Shown: positions 29,728 through 43,797 of the stretch, piece after piece
Layout: each line of letters begins with the position of its first letter
Numbering within the stretch: position 1 is the stretch's first letter
NCBI GenBank assembly: GCA_037127315.1
Contig: JBBBDQ010000192.1
Location: forward strand, 2,198,501-2,262,500
Origin: Ascarosepion bandense
Taxonomy: Eukaryota > Mollusca > Cephalopoda > Sepiida > Sepiidae
Direction of reading: 5' to 3'
DNA: 64,000 nucleotides
The notes under the pieces: model-generated
The model's database searches: none
What the model saw: the letters and a program-made list of their open reading frames with translations, nothing else
Told to the model about the DNA's origin: nothing
Position numbers and translations under genes: made by a program

Positions 29728-31360
29728 GTAAAAAATAAATAAATGTAATTAAGATGGGAAGTTACTTATTTCTCATGCTTTTTCTCCTATCCTGTGCAGT
29801 TTGTCAGTCTGTTCACATTATTTCTTTTAAGACACTTTTTTTTTTACTTTGAAAGAAAAAAAAAATACAAAACTAGTGCTAGTCTCTACACTACAGTGTA
29901 CACCACCAGGGCTATATGTAACATTTTATTTTTTACTGTTTTTATATTGATGGTTTTAAGCAATTGACTAAAAAAGAAATTAGCAACCAATAGTAATGTA
30001 GGAATAGAATTGGTGAAAGAAAGGTGTTGATAATTCAATTAAGGTAGGTTGTTGAAATGAAAGGTTACAGCCGGGATTATCTCCGCAAAACTTCTTTCTT
30101 ACTTAAAATAAACAAGACAAAGAAAATAAGTAGATATCATGTTTTCAGGAATAAAAATTTTCTTTGTGTTCTTAAGACAGCACCTTAGAGATTAAGTGTT
30201 TTGAATATATGATAAAAAAATATAGTTTTGACTTTTGACTTTTTTGAGGTATGCTATATGAGTAAAAGTGCTCAATTTCATGGATAGAGCATGTGTGAAA
30301 TTTAAGTTTTACTTTTTAATGATAAAATGACTGACATAAAATATTTAAACCGTCTGCTAGATGGAATTTGTGAAAACATTTCACTACAAAAAAAAAACAT
30401 ACAACTATAACTATCATTTAACATGCAGATATTTGAATATTCCAAAAAATTTCATTTGGTAGTGAAGAAAATATAAATGTTATTGTAATACAGTCAAAAT
30501 ATGACAAAATTTAGTTATGAACAATGCAACTGAACCTCAAAAGCGCATAGCTAAAAGGTCTCCAGTGAATATAGGAAACTTAAGTTTTTAAATGTAGTCT
30601 TATAGCTTCTTGCATAGCTTTTTGAAAAAGCTGACTTCTAATATTTGGCATGACATCTAAATCATGATAAAAATTTTCTTTTAAAATTTTAAATAGGTTG
30701 TGTAAATTAATTATGTAATCTACATACTCGAAACTTGACAGAAATTTATCATTAGTTTTCATCATAACGATTTTAAAGTTCTTAGTTTCTTGGTTCAAGT
30801 TATTTGTAAAAATGTACCAATATCTTGGATTTAGTTTCAAACACTCAGTAAATTCTGATTGGCTTTCCTTACATTTTGTCAGTTAAAGTAAATTAGTACT
30901 TTTGTCTTCATAGTTTTACTAAGTAATTTTGAGAGATATTGTCTGTGAATATCTAGTAGTGAAAGAATAACAGGTGATGATTAAGAGAAAAATTAAGATT
31001 CAAAAACTATATCCAAAGAAGTTTGGAGAATGCATCACCTGAAATGTTATGCCCCCAAAAAAACCATGTTAGGATATTAGACTAATTTACAGGATAATTA
31101 AGATATTTTAAATAAGTTCTTGTTTAGATAGTGTTGAATTTCCTGGAAATTTTTTTTCCTGTGTTTTCTTTAGGTTTTAACTTTTATCCATTGTAATTCA
31201 CCAATTTCACTTGACGTCCCAGATTCTAATAAATAAGCCATAATCTAAAGAAAAATAACACGGTAAATTATGATCTGACTTTAATCAAAAGATTTATGAA
31301 TTATAAAGTGACAAAAAATTACGGGAATAGACTTGAAATTAGTGACTAATTTAGTCGATA

Positions 31361-32715
31361 GGCATTCAGTTCTTTTAAGCAAGATCCTCAGTTTCTTCTT
31401 GAAAATAGGCTAGTGTTTTAAGGTATGGAACATACTCGTCTATCAACCTTAAGGGAAAGAAGTTGGATCTTGTAATACATATCCTCCTGTGTGAGAATGT
31501 GAAGAAATTGTTCACTTTCATTTTATAATAGCTGTTCATTATTTTGTCACACATATCGGTCTGTGTCTTCGTTGAAGGGATGGTAGCTTGATTACACTTT
31601 TAGCTAGGCTGAGGCACATGTCCTGTTAGTTCCTGAGTAGATTGTAATTTCTTTTGTAGTTTGTATTCCAGATAAGTTTCATATTCAAGTAATGGCCGAC
31701 TGAATGCAGTATAGAGTTTTTAACTCTTTTTTTTTTTTTTTTTTTTTTTTTTCATAAAATTTAAAGAAACATTTAATCATATCTATTTTTTGATTAGCCT
31801 TCTTTACAATTTCAGAAATGTATAATCTTGGTGATAAATCATGTGAAACTAGAATACCCAAGTCTGTTTGATCTTTTTCTTGATTGGGCTAAAAACTCCA
31901 TTTATAAGTGTATTATTTCAACTTGTCACTGATCTTCACCACAACACATTTTTCTGGATTGAATTTTTGATGCCATACAAAACTTCAAGCTGAAAGTGAA
32001 TTTAAATCATCTTCAAATAACGAGCAGTCTTCTTTGTCACTGATACAACAATAAAGCTTAGTAAACGAATTCAACTGGAATTTCAACTCAGCTCTCCAGT
32101 CTCAGATAGCCGAGTTCAAATTCCAGTTGAATTTGCTGCATTCAGTTATGAACAAATACCCTTAGGAAAGCTATTAATCCATTGTTTTTTTTTCTCCAGC
32201 TATGGGTAAAATAGCAGAACAGATTGGCAACCAGTCTACCAAAGAAAGTAATGGCAACCTACTAAGGAAAAAATCTTTAGCCCAGTCAGTCATGTCTCTT
32301 TCAAGACAAGTATATATAATGTTTGACATTTTACTGGCTATCACCAGCAAATAATTTAGCAGTGAATTTGATTAGATCAGGGATGTCATTTACATAGATC
32401 AAAAACAGCATTGACAATAAAATGGATCCTTGTGATTCTTTCAGTCAAGATAAGCTATTTTGCAGTAAAACACATTGTCTTTGTGAAATGAATGATTTGA
32501 TCCAACTAGAAACTTTCCCATAAATATTCATTTGCTTCAACGTCAGCAGAAGTCTTTGAAGCATTGTATCAAAAGCTTTGGTAAATGCCTAAGTAGATTA
32601 CGTCAGTTTCCACACAGTTATCATAATTCTCGGCCCAGTCATTGAAATATTCCAACAATTGCCTAATGCAGTTACAATTGGACTGAAAGCATGTTGGTGC
32701 CAACTTATAGTTTCA
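31361..32715 (-). pseudogene. Jockey-like LINE reverse transcriptase relic
   Basis: Minus strand, in order from 32715: broken RT palm blocks (Asp-Val-Ile-Tyr type near 32600, SVLG-like GPILF region near 32430), then KLYCCISDKEDCSLFEDDLN near 32055-31995, FNPEKCVVV near 31950, and IYSAF/RPLLEYETYLEY near 31705-31655. The C-terminal block ends near 31380. A SINE (32067-32310) splits it, and a T28 run near 31725-31752 adds a break. No frame is intact. Clade is judged by motif style only. Confidence 0.65.
32067..32310 (+). mobile_element. tRNA-derived SINE with inverted head, in the LINE relic
   Basis: Plus-oriented copy of the 54.1-kb SINE family. Its head is a palindrome: gaattcaactggaattt is followed by aaattccagttgaatt, so the B-box region is present twice, head to head. 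Confidence 0.8.
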
Positions 32716-33689
32716 TTGACATTTATAAGGTGTGCAATTTTATAATACACACAGAATAACTATTATGGTAATTTATGAAGTAAATTCTTTACATGAAAAC
32801 TGTTATTCTCAATGCTAATTTTATACCATTGATTTATTCTAGTGATTTTTCATATAAAACTCTCTTCTAGAAATGAATTGTTAACTTCATAGAAATTTCT
32901 ATAAAAAGCAATTTTCTCAATGGAACAAAGTCTTTCTAGAATTAGCTGCAATTGCTTCATTAACTTTAGTAGAAATTGGGTCAAATCAGTGGCCTTTAAA
33001 TAACAACTGAATTCCAGTGAGGTTAAATTGTACAAGAGAATATTTACTTGGGATAATCATTATGAAATAAGTTGTCTCCAAGATAGTGAAGCTGTTAAAG
33101 GTGTTTATTTTAGACAAAGGCATTTTGCATTAGACACCTCCAGTCTTTTACAGATTTGATATTCATTTCTTCTCATAACTCTTTCATTATGAACAATAGT
33201 TTTGGCTTCTTCAGACTGTAACTCCAACAGTATTTTGAACTGATGTTTACTTTAAGCTCAGTTTTCAAACATGACAAATTCTTATTTCCATTGCTACCCT
33301 TCTAACCAAATTTCTATTTGTAAGTAAATTAGCTCCATTTTCTCGCCTTTCTTTTCTTCAATTAGAAAGTCATTGCTTTTGCTGAATCAGTCAAGGTAAT
33401 TTTCCAATAAATTTATGAAAGTTATTGATGATTATTTATTTACAGTTATAAATTGTTCTTTATAAAACATTAAATATTTTTCTTAGTTTTCTTTCAACCC
33501 CTAACAAAAATTATGGCATCACTTCACTTAACTTTTTTTGTTTCATAGCGAATAAATAAATCCCAGTTAAACATTCTGGTTTCATGAAATATATTAACTA
33601 ATGGAATTTTTTTTACAAAATCAAATAAAAGAAAAAAGTTCCATTAACAAAAGGAAAATCACTAATCATACTTTGTTATTTCAAACTTT

Positions 33690-34310
33690 TATGACAGCAT
33701 AGACGTTCTTTACAACATTGATGTTCTTTACAACGTAGACTTCATTAATGCAAAATTATATTCTTTATCAATTTGATTCCACCTTTCTCAGATATCCATA
33801 GACTGATCAGTTTTTCAGGATGGTACATTGTTATGGATAATTTTTATTTTTTGCAACAAATTTTCAATTGGATTGAGATGTTGACTGTTTGCTAGCCATC
33901 TTATGCTTTTCCAGAAAAAAGCTTTAACTCTCTTTTGTCTGTGGCAAGATGCATATATTCTTTAAAAATAACTTCCTCACAAATATGTTTTCTTGTAATG
34001 GCAGCCTTAGCCTTACCATTATACAAGAAAAAAAGTTGAAGGGACAAAGCCACAAATGGAGATAAGACATGGCTGAGATAAATAAATTTTCATTTTCTGT
34101 GATTTTCAAGCTTGCTTGTTCTGGGCTGTTGTACATCAGTTGTTGGAGATTGAGTTTGTTCAGGGTATAATGTAAGATAGATGAAATTAAGGCCTGTTTT
34201 TGTCATATGGACTATGGATGTTGAAGTGAGCATTTCCATTTGTATTAAAGAATTGGAGTTCCTACAGACTATTACACTTGTTGGAATGAGAAAAGTGTCT
34301 AGAATTACAA
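33690..34310 (-). pseudogene. Tc1-like transposase relic
   Basis: The minus strand reads ANSQHLNPIENLLQKIK at about 33880-33830, the DDE C-terminal block (NSPDLNPIEN in the family). Upstream are fragments near 34300-33930 consistent with the middle of a Tc1 transposase. The last acidic residue is readable; frames shift between blocks. No TIRs were found. 32716-33689 holds no recognised gene. Confidence 0.6.
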
Positions 34311-34319
34311 TATGCATCT

Positions 34320-36470
34320 GTATTAGAACGTACCTGTTGCAGTAACAATTGATATCTTTTCTGGTTTTTTTTTACTTGATAAGCAACAGCATCAGAAACT
34401 AGCCAATTTATTCACATGCTTTTCTTCAAGTAGTCATCTTTGTTGTATTGGAATGGCACTAGAAAAGTTTCAACACAATTGCTTTGGCCAATGTAGATTT
34501 GTAACTCATTAATGGATATCAATTTCAACCAATCATCTACACTCCATACTTCTTTGTAACTCATTCTGACTTGTTTTCTTCTTTAGTAGTGGTTTTTGTT
34601 TGGGTTTTCTTTATGTAAATAACATTTTATTCAATCCCTTATATTTCTGTTACAAACTTTGATTCCTGTTTTTACCCATTTGTTTTGTTGTGCATTTTCT
34701 GTTCACAAGATTATTGCCTTGGCTTTTCTGACTTCTGTTATCTATCCATATGTTTTTCTTTACATTTTATTTTTACTTGTATCATATTTGAAATGTAATT
34801 GACTAGGAACACACTATATCTTTTCTATCACTACTGTTGGATTTATTTCTAAAAAACATTTAACATTGTTTCAATTGGCAAATGACTTGTTTGAGTCAGG
34901 TTGACTTTCATGTTTTATCTGCAGTATTTTTTACTTTCAATGAAGTGTTTTCATGTAATAGAAAAATATTCTCTTGTAATAAAAAGTGATTTTGAATGAA
35001 AGGAATATCAGCAGTTATAAGATTAACATTTGTTTTAACTAAAAAAAAAAAAAAAAAAAGTATTTTTTATGAAATGATACAATGAGAGAATTTTCATGGG
35101 TATAGTTATAGAAATGGCAAGCAGCTAATTAAATCATTAACAAAAGTATTATGATTTATCACAAAATTCAAATAGGAAAACCCTGGAATTTTCTTTGGCA
35201 TTTCTAATTATTTTTATTTTAGATATTCAAAATTTTCAATTTCTTGAACGTGTGTGTTTGTGTGTGCACAAGCTCTATATATTTATCTTTTGGTATGAGC
35301 GGGTGCTGAGAAATTATCAATTTGATACTGAATTTAGGAAGTGAGTCACACCAAGAACTTTTAAGCATCCTTTGTCTGATCAAATGTAATTTAGGTACTC
35401 TTTTCAGAGGTTAAATTGGTGTCCTTCACTTGAGGGTGTAGTTGGTCATCAAATGCATTATATAATAAGAGAAATGAAAAGTAGGTCACTTTGTCATTGA
35501 ACTATGATAAGAAAACTTGTCTCTCCTCTCAGACTATTACTACTGTAGTAAGCTTGATATTCACTGGGTGCCTTGTGCTGGAATGGAATTGAAAATTGCC
35601 TTCATTACTGAAAGTGTAAGGACAAAATTGATGTTAAAATTTAAAGGTTTAGTTTCAAAATATACTTTCACTCCTGCTTGCAATGTCCCTCCAGAATAAT
35701 GGTAATGATAATATTAGCTGCTTCTTTATAAGGAAACATTTAGCATCCATTGACCAAGCTGCCAGAACTAATTTCAGCTGAAATTTTTAAAAAATGTTTC
35801 TCTTAAATAATTTTTCAGAAAAATATATTTCATTAGCTGTTATCTTTCTATCATTGATATAGGCTTTCTTCCTGTTATTCCTGTTATACTCTGCTTCAAA
35901 TTAGAAATTTTTCTGATTCACACCAAATCAAAACTTGTCATGCTAAAGAAGCAAAATTAAAAATAAAAATGTTGCTTTCTGCCCAGAGGCTCTGAGCATC
36001 ATATTCGGCTCACAAAATAAAACAAAAAAAATTTAAAGTCATAGCCAATCATGAATGGTGCTGCTAAAGCAAAACATGACAAAAATGCTGGGCATTGTAT
36101 CGGCCCTGACTGCTTAAAAAGATCCATTAAATGTCTAGCAAGTTATTTCACAGTGGCCTTTCGGTCAATTGACGTGAAACCTTCAGTGTGAAGCCAGTAC
36201 ACAACCAATTCTTCAATATTTGAGATCACAATTCTTTGTACACAAACATCACCTTCCCCAACTACAAGAGACATTTCATCTTGATCCTTTATACTGGCAA
36301 TACAGATAAATCTATTTTAACATATCTCGTTTTCTTTTTGCCTTACCAGCAATATATTGTTGTTTTTGTTTGTTACTCTTGCAATCAGTATATAACATTC
36401 CTAACCTTTTGTTCAAAATTATTTATAATGTTAACATCTTTGTCATTATGTTCTCTTTGAGTTACTTGTG
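34320..36470. other. No gene recognised
   Basis: AT-rich sequence with an A19 run near 35041. No recognised repeat or coding signal. Confidence 0.5.
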
Positions 36471-36474
36471 CTAT

Positions 36475-36760
36475 TCATTTTAGTTGTTGCTGATGCTGTT
36501 CAAGTGATGTGGTTTCTGTTATTTGTTTCAGTTCTCTGTTTGTGCTTCTGTAGTGCCAGTTCACAAGGTTAGAAGGTGGATGATCCTTGCTAAGAATGAT
36601 AGGCTTCATTGACTCAAAGCCATTTTTAACCATTGATCTGAGAAAATGGTTGTATATAGCTGACAGTTTATAAATTTCTGGATGATTTTTGCACCATGCA
36701 TGGGATCCATATAAAAGCCTGAATCTGACAAGACTATTTAAGCACATGATACAAGTTTTT
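36475..36760 (-). pseudogene. LINE reverse transcriptase C-terminal fragment
   Basis: A 90-codon minus-strand frame (36747-36475) contains FRLLYGSHAWCKNHPEIYKL and FLRSMVKNG, resembling the post-RT YGSE-W block of RTE/R1-like LINEs. Nothing else of the element is recognisable around it. Confidence 0.5.
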
Positions 36761-39700
36761 AGGTTATTTTAGCATACAGCCTGAAGATTTTAAAAACTCA
36801 TAATTTATTTCATTTATTCATAAGCATAAATTTACTTAATGAATAAATTCAATTAATTTCTCTTTAATTTAACTCATTTTAATTCAACGCAGAAAATTAT
36901 ACCCATGAAAATATTCTCATTTAAAAATCCTGAGGAAGTGAGTTGTTTTCTTTATAAAATATAAAAGTTGGACATAAAATCTTATGAAATCTACAAAATA
37001 AATATTGTATTTTACTATTTATACTAAAAGAAATTAAATATAGGGTAGAGGTGATATTTTGCCTTTAAATAATATATTATTTATTGATTATTGAAAAATA
37101 TTAAACTTGGTTCTAATAAAACCTAATACTTGAAATAACTGCTGATTTTTCCCATTTTATTTTTGCTCAGGAATTACAGAATATTGGAGAACTTCTGCAA
37201 ATGAAATTCTTACTCATTTGCTTTTGAAATTTATTTTCTGTTTATATTATTTCTGTTTAGCTATTCAAATTTCATATTAAAACCTGATAATGAGTCAAAA
37301 AGAATCACTGAAGAATTGAGTAGCTTATTTCAGATTTCATTCAGAAATTTCCTTTGTATTATCATCGAAATTAAAAACTATTCTTTTGGACAGCAGGTGG
37401 AAAGCTACTTTGCTTTACTTGTCATTCCTTTTATTATTATACAATATTAGGGATAAATTGGATCTTTGCCAATGAAAGAAAATACTGATTTTTTACAAGA
37501 CAAAAGGTAACTTTTGTACTCTATACCTGTTCTACATTTTTGTTTTATGTTTGCTTGGGCAACTTTTCTCATCAAATTATTAATCTCTTTAATCTCCAAG
37601 GAAAGAATCACTTAATGGCACAATGTAATTATCAATTTTTGCTTAAATAATCATTTAGTTTGAAAGTTTATTAATGTTTTTTCTTTTATCACTTATTTGC
37701 TATTTATTTAATACTTAGGAAATATTTTTAGAGGCAAGATCTCTCTGGTAAAATGCTTCAAGATGTGTAAAAAAAGTTTTTTTTACTGTCCTTACAGCAA
37801 AAAGCTTATATTTGCCAGTGTCAAAAGTGCTATTTTTCCCTCAAAGTAGGTTTGTAAAATTACATTGTTTTATTTCTTTTCCATTTTATCTTTTGATTTT
37901 TTTTTTTTTTTTTTTTTCATGAAAATGTTTATTCTTTTCATATTGTACAAAATTCTTTTCTTCAGTCCTTTTTGATAAGATAACAATCATGTCTTTACAT
38001 ATTTTCCTTCTAGTGATGAATAGAAAAACTTGAACTATTTATTTTTCACTGGGAAACACTGCACTTTTAACGTTTTTTTTTTTTGTTTTTTTTTTTGTCA
38101 GCTTTTAATGAACGTTTGTCATCACCTGATTCTATGTAAATTAGTTCTAATCTTTATTTATTTGTATTGTAAGCCTCAAATATTATTTACTGAATACATT
38201 TCCTTTTAATTTTCTATTTGAACACCACATCAAAATATCAACAGAAGAAAAAGTTCTTTTGTTTCAAAATATATTGATCATGATTGTTTTTTAGATACCT
38301 TGTGTGTGTATCTGTTCAAATTGTGATAACAGATATAGCATATTTTTTTAACAGTGATCAATATTAAGCCACTACAAAATTGATTCACCAATAACACACA
38401 TACACACGCACTTATATAAGTTACTAAACCCATTTATAAATAGCTTCTAATATTTAATGTTCTTTTTTTTTTTTTTTTTTTTTTTATTAAATTTTTTCCT
38501 AAATTTTTTTGAAACTTAAATTTGTATTTTACTTCATTTTGGCCCTTTTATTTCATTCTTGAGAGCAGGAAAATTTGAAAGATTTTTCTAGTTTTGGGTT
38601 TGTCTTTTGTTTTCCCTTAGAAATAATTATATTCATTTCAACTGACAAAGAATCTGATTTGGAAACTTAGAGAATTTTGGAGTAGGATTCCTGACAGTAT
38701 CTCAAAACAATGTTATAAATAGTTTACTTTTTCTGCCACTAAATATTTAAGATTGTTGTCTAAGCAAGCAGCAGATTATTACCATGTGAGAAATCATTGC
38801 AATGATTCCAATATGTGATTCTTTTATAAACTTGAACAAAATCAAGACTCTTATGAAATTAATGAGACATTAATTTTAATAAATAAAAGCAATGATTAAG
38901 TAAAAATATTTTAAATTTGATGGAATGATTTATTTCTTATAAAAGAAAAGACTAACAAAAATATTTAAAGTAAAATAAATGTCTTCTTACTAGCTGAACT
39001 TAAAGAAATTTTTTTTTTTGTTCCAGCCATTTGGGTTCATTTAATTTAAGAAATAAATGTCTTGCAGCCTGAAAACTGTTTCTTTTATACTTATTAATCT
39101 TGTCAACAATCATTAAGCAGTAAATGAAGGGTGATAAGTAAAGCATCTGCTTGCAAGATGTTTCCTTTAGTTTACTTGTGACATTTTTTCCTCTTATTTT
39201 CCTAAACGTATCCTAATGTTTCTTTAATAAACATTTTGCTCCTGGAGTTTAAATGTCTTTTCTAGTGTCAAGGAAAAATGTCTTTTCATCTCTTCAACAT
39301 TAGAGCATCAAATTATTTGTCAATAATTTAATACTCCAATGTGTAGAACAACAGAAATTACAGATTTGATGGCTTTGCATTTTTAATTGTACTTTGGGTA
39401 TAACAAGGACATTGAGTAGTTGATGTAGATGGGAAAGATTTGTTCAAGGATTTTCTTAATAATCCCAGGATTTAAATAATTTTGATATTTGAAAGAACTT
39501 CAATCTTACTAGATGGACATTACTTGAAACTATTTTCTTAAGCATGAAATATTACTTTTTGTACACCCTACAAAATTAGAACTGTTAAGACCATTTAAGT
39601 TTTGTGATAGCAAATATTCACATGCTTGCTTTTATGACTATATTTTAACTGCTATTTTTGTCAACTTTACTCAGGTGTATAATTCATCTGATATTTTTTC

Positions 39701-40343
39701 TCATTCTTGAACATGGTTCTGAATCTGGGAACCAACTATTCTTGCAGACAGGAGTTTGAAAACGTTCACATTTTGGTACTGAGTAAAGGAATATCAAAAA
39801 GTATTTTCCCAGCACATGGTCCAAATATTGGTAGTATCATCTTTTTACTAATGAAGAATCCTTGCAATTGTTTTTGCTCAAATGAGATACCTATAGTTAA
39901 ATTTGTCATTGAGCTTATTACTTTCATCAATTTATTTGATCCTTTTCCCCAAAAATGACTTTTCATAATATTTTATATCAAATATTATTCTCTACAAAAT
40001 TCACAATTTATCTCAGAAGAGTAATTATCAGTTTTAAGATTCACAGTTTTTAAAGTTAAAATAATGATTTTTTCCAAGAGAACAAGTTTAGGAGTATAAG
40101 TTTCATTGATTTATCATTTCAACAAAATGATGTTCATAATATTATTAGGGGAAAGGTACATAAATTCTTGGATTTATTTCCATGTTGCTTTAAAAAAAAT
40201 ATTTTGTTTGGGTCTAAAAATGAAAAAGTTAGTAAAGCTTTCAAACTCATTTTGGAAAAGTTACAATTCAATTGAAGTTTAGATGTTAGAAACTGTTTTA
40301 GCTGTGATTTTTTTCATTCATATAAGAAATTGACTTTCATGGA
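36761..40343. other. No gene recognised
   Basis: AT-rich, with T-runs near 37899, 38071 and 38463. An 83-codon plus frame at 39707-39958 has an overlapping antisense frame and no family match. Otherwise nothing seen. Confidence 0.5.
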
Positions 40344-40703
40344 GTAGATAGACTAAACTATCGCCCGGTTCACACTCCACCCTCATCTATTGAACAGGTG
40401 AAGAGGCTCATCCCTTGTTTCCTGTTTAGGATGCGGTTTCCGGTTGTCTCTTTTCCAATCTTTTCACTCTTTTCCTTATTTTTTATTTTTTTTTCAATTG
40501 GAGTAGATAGACTAAACTATCGCCCGGTTCACACTCCACCCACATCTATTGAACAGGTGAAGAGGCTCATCCCTTGTTTCCTGTTTAGGATGTGGTTTCC
40601 GGCTTTCTCTTTTCCATTCTTTTTACCCTTACGTAGCCCCCTGCGCATCAGTGGCGTTACCGCCTTGCTCGGGGTGATATGATTAAAAAAAAAAAAAAAA
40701 AAA
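40344..40703 (+). mobile_element. Dimeric short retroelement with LINE-type tail, copy 2
   Basis: Two tandem units (starts at 40344 and about 40503) of about 157 bp separated by a T-rich joint. The second continues into ctgcgcatcagtggcgttac...gatatgatt and A19. It has the same structure as 21958-22314 in opposite orientation. No clear TSD. Confidence 0.75.
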
Positions 40704-43700
40704 TTATCCAAAAATAACTTTTCTCTGGTCATTGTTTCTTTCTCTGCACAATGTCCCATTCTGTAAGTTCATATAAACCCATTTTTCTACTTTGTCATTT
40801 ACAAACTGAAACAAAAACATTCTTATTCTTATCACCAGTATCCCTTCAATAAATATCAAGTTATGAATTTGTCATACTTGAGAAAGTTCTTATTTTAGAA
40901 TTTAAAAAAAGAACAATAACTTATTGATTGCACTTCCAGCATCCAAGAAGCTAGTGATTTATTCATAAATAAAAGAAACTTTTTTGTTTCTAATAAAATT
41001 TGTTCTAAAAAATTATTTCCTATTGATATACAAGAGTTAATGAAAAAAGGACTTCTGTTTTTTAAGTATACAGCTTTTTTTTTTCTTTTTTTTTTTCCAA
41101 CCAGCCCAAAGGAATGTTTGAAAAAAAAGTCAGTGTCTCTGATTAGGGTGTGATAGACTATAGAATAAAAGCAGGAAATTATATTTATTCATTGTAAGGC
41201 ATTTATTTGGTCCAGTGAAGAGAAGTCATTTCACAGATGAAAATAGAGTAAAAGACAGAGGATCTTTTGATGATATAGCAAGGTTTTAGGTGTAAGGAAT
41301 GGTGGTCTTTGAGGTCTAAGTTAAAAACAAAGGTATGACACAATCAATGTTATATTTCTTTGAATTGTGGAAATCTGAAGAAAGAAATGATCTAAATTTG
41401 TAAAGATAACAAAAGTTAGAAGTGAAGAGATAAATTAAATATATCTACATATACACCTCTATATGAAAATGATCTCAAATACATTACATCAAGAAGTTTG
41501 CAACCAGACACTGGAGGAATTTTAATTTGAAAATTTCACTTTATAATGTCTGAGTTATAGTATTGTCATTCATCACTGAATTATGATGAAAAATATTTGT
41601 GCCATAAAATAATACTTTAGCTGTGAACTTATGTCTAGCTGGATAAATAAGTTAATAAATTATTAGTATGACAATTGCAATTTTAGCAAATGAAATTTCC
41701 CATTTTGGTTTCTTGATAAAAACTAAACTTGGAGATTTCATTTGCCAAAATTGCTCCTTTGAGAAAAACACTGAATAAGAGATTCACTTCTTGAAAAGAA
41801 ATGTGGTCTAGAACCTTTCAACATGTGCCTCTCTGCAAAAACTTTACAGGCTTTTCATTATGAGAAATGCAATACCCAAACTTTTTGGAGTCTATCTTTA
41901 CTAAAATAGTAAATTCCACTATAATTCAATTTGTGGTTTTTGTGATCTTTATCTTGTGCCATGCTTCTTATTGCTGTGAAGCACTACAATCTTCATTCAC
42001 AATCCAAATAATTTTGTCTGAAGGCCATTTCATAAAAATGGCTTTCTTTGCTAAGTCACTACAATTTTATTTCTTTTATAGTTGTTAATTAAGGTTGTGG
42101 TGTCATTAATTAAGCAGCATACTTGATTTGAAACCTGTTCAAATAATTGATGAGATATATGTAAATCAGTTAGAAAAAATCTGTTCAGAAAACTTATTTT
42201 AATTAAGTGAAGTTTAGTTAGTCATGATACTAACAAAATTATTAGTTGCAAAATGAAGAAATTAATTAAATCATATAAAAAGCAATATGCATTTATGCAA
42301 TTACTGTCATGTGTGTGATATAATATGCACACCATATTCAATAATACTTTAAAATATATTCAAATATTAGTCCATGTTTTGTGCATTGGGTTTATGAATG
42401 AAAAGCTAAGCATTAATTACAGTGATCAGTAGTACAAAAATATCTTCAATAAAAGTACATTTTATAAACTGGTAAATATGTTATAAATGAGAGTTTGTAA
42501 AGAGAACAGTCCAAAATAATCAGGTGTACAAAAGAAACTCAATTAAAAACTGAATGGCAGTAGTTTCATGGGTATGAGATTGCATGAAAATTTATGACTC
42601 TTCCAAAAGACCAACAGGAAACATCATTTGGAAGAAATCTGTCTTGATCCTGAAAGAATTATAAATATTTGCATTTGATCTCTGCTAGTTTAGTTAACAA
42701 AAAATGGAGTTGAATATACTGAAAACAAATTTTTTTTATTTTATTTTATTTTTTTTTTAAGAACAAAAATAACTATACCAAGAAAAATGTTAACATGAGT
42801 AAGTGGGGATGACACAACAGAGAGAATAAGAAATTGAGAGAAAGCAAGGAAACAAAGATGCTAAGAAAGAATTTGTTGACAACAATAGATGGTGAAAAAC
42901 GAACCCTCCACTGCTGACAATGGAGAGGAAATAAATATCTCAATGAAATGAAGTAGAATCAAATGAAAGAGATAAATGAAAAGGAAATTATTTTGAAGAA
43001 AAATGAATAATGTCTTTTGACAAGTTCAGTAAGACTTGAAAAAGCATTGGAAGATTAAATTAGCTATTAAATGAATCTTAGAAAATGTGAAGATGTATTT
43101 TACTTGTAGCCATTATATACACATACACACATAAGTTGTACATGGATGTTTTTTTTTTTTTTTTTTTTTTACTCAAAATTCTCTTTCTATTTTTGTGACT
43201 CTATCATAGGATTCTTGTTCAAATCATTTTCTCTCTACTACATTGTGTTCACACTGCCATTTCCATTTCTCTCCATATCTGCTTTATTCTCTAAAAGCTT
43301 TCCCTACTTTTGAAGAAAGTTAGGGTAAAAGATATTGTACTGACTGATGATAAAGAATTTTTTAAAAGTTTTTACCCTTCCAACTTCACTATAATTGATT
43401 TAACCCAAAGTCAATTCTCTAATGTCCCAAGAGTAAAAGATAAATCTTCATGAGATAAACTTTAAGTTATAAACAATGAATGTAATTAGAAAAGAAACCT
43501 GCTTGCAAATAAGCAATACTTATATTCTTACTTGCTAATCAAATAGTTCATCTTTTTTTGCTTGTTTCCTAGTTATCTTTTAATAAATATTTTGTTAAAT
43601 TATAGTTTTTGGTTAAAAGTATAGCAAATATTAAAGATATTTTACATAAAAAAAACTAAGTATGTCTGCAAATATTTTTTTGTTTGTTTTATCAATATTT

Positions 43701-43758
43701 TTTATGAAGTTATTCACATCTTGAAAAACAACAAATATTATATAATCTCAGGTAAGTT

Positions 43759-43797
<39 letters not shown>

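Larger units (their letters stand above)
25400..29730. other. CpG-containing, low-repeat region; possible host promoter or first-exon zone
   Basis: Compared with its neighbours this stretch has more CpG and less recognisable TE sequence, though many A/T runs. It holds a splice-donor-like CAG|GTAAGA at 25837-25845, a C11 run near 26570, the inverted repeat at 27517-28576 and a micro-exon-like signal at 28863-28901. A minus-strand frame at 28151-27930 (73 codons) is unassigned. No protein family is recognised. Confidence 0.3.

Noticed and set aside
43749..43757. CAG|GTAAGT splice donor
   Set aside because: Perfect consensus, but followed at once by T37 and preceded by AT-rich sequence with no exon-like character.
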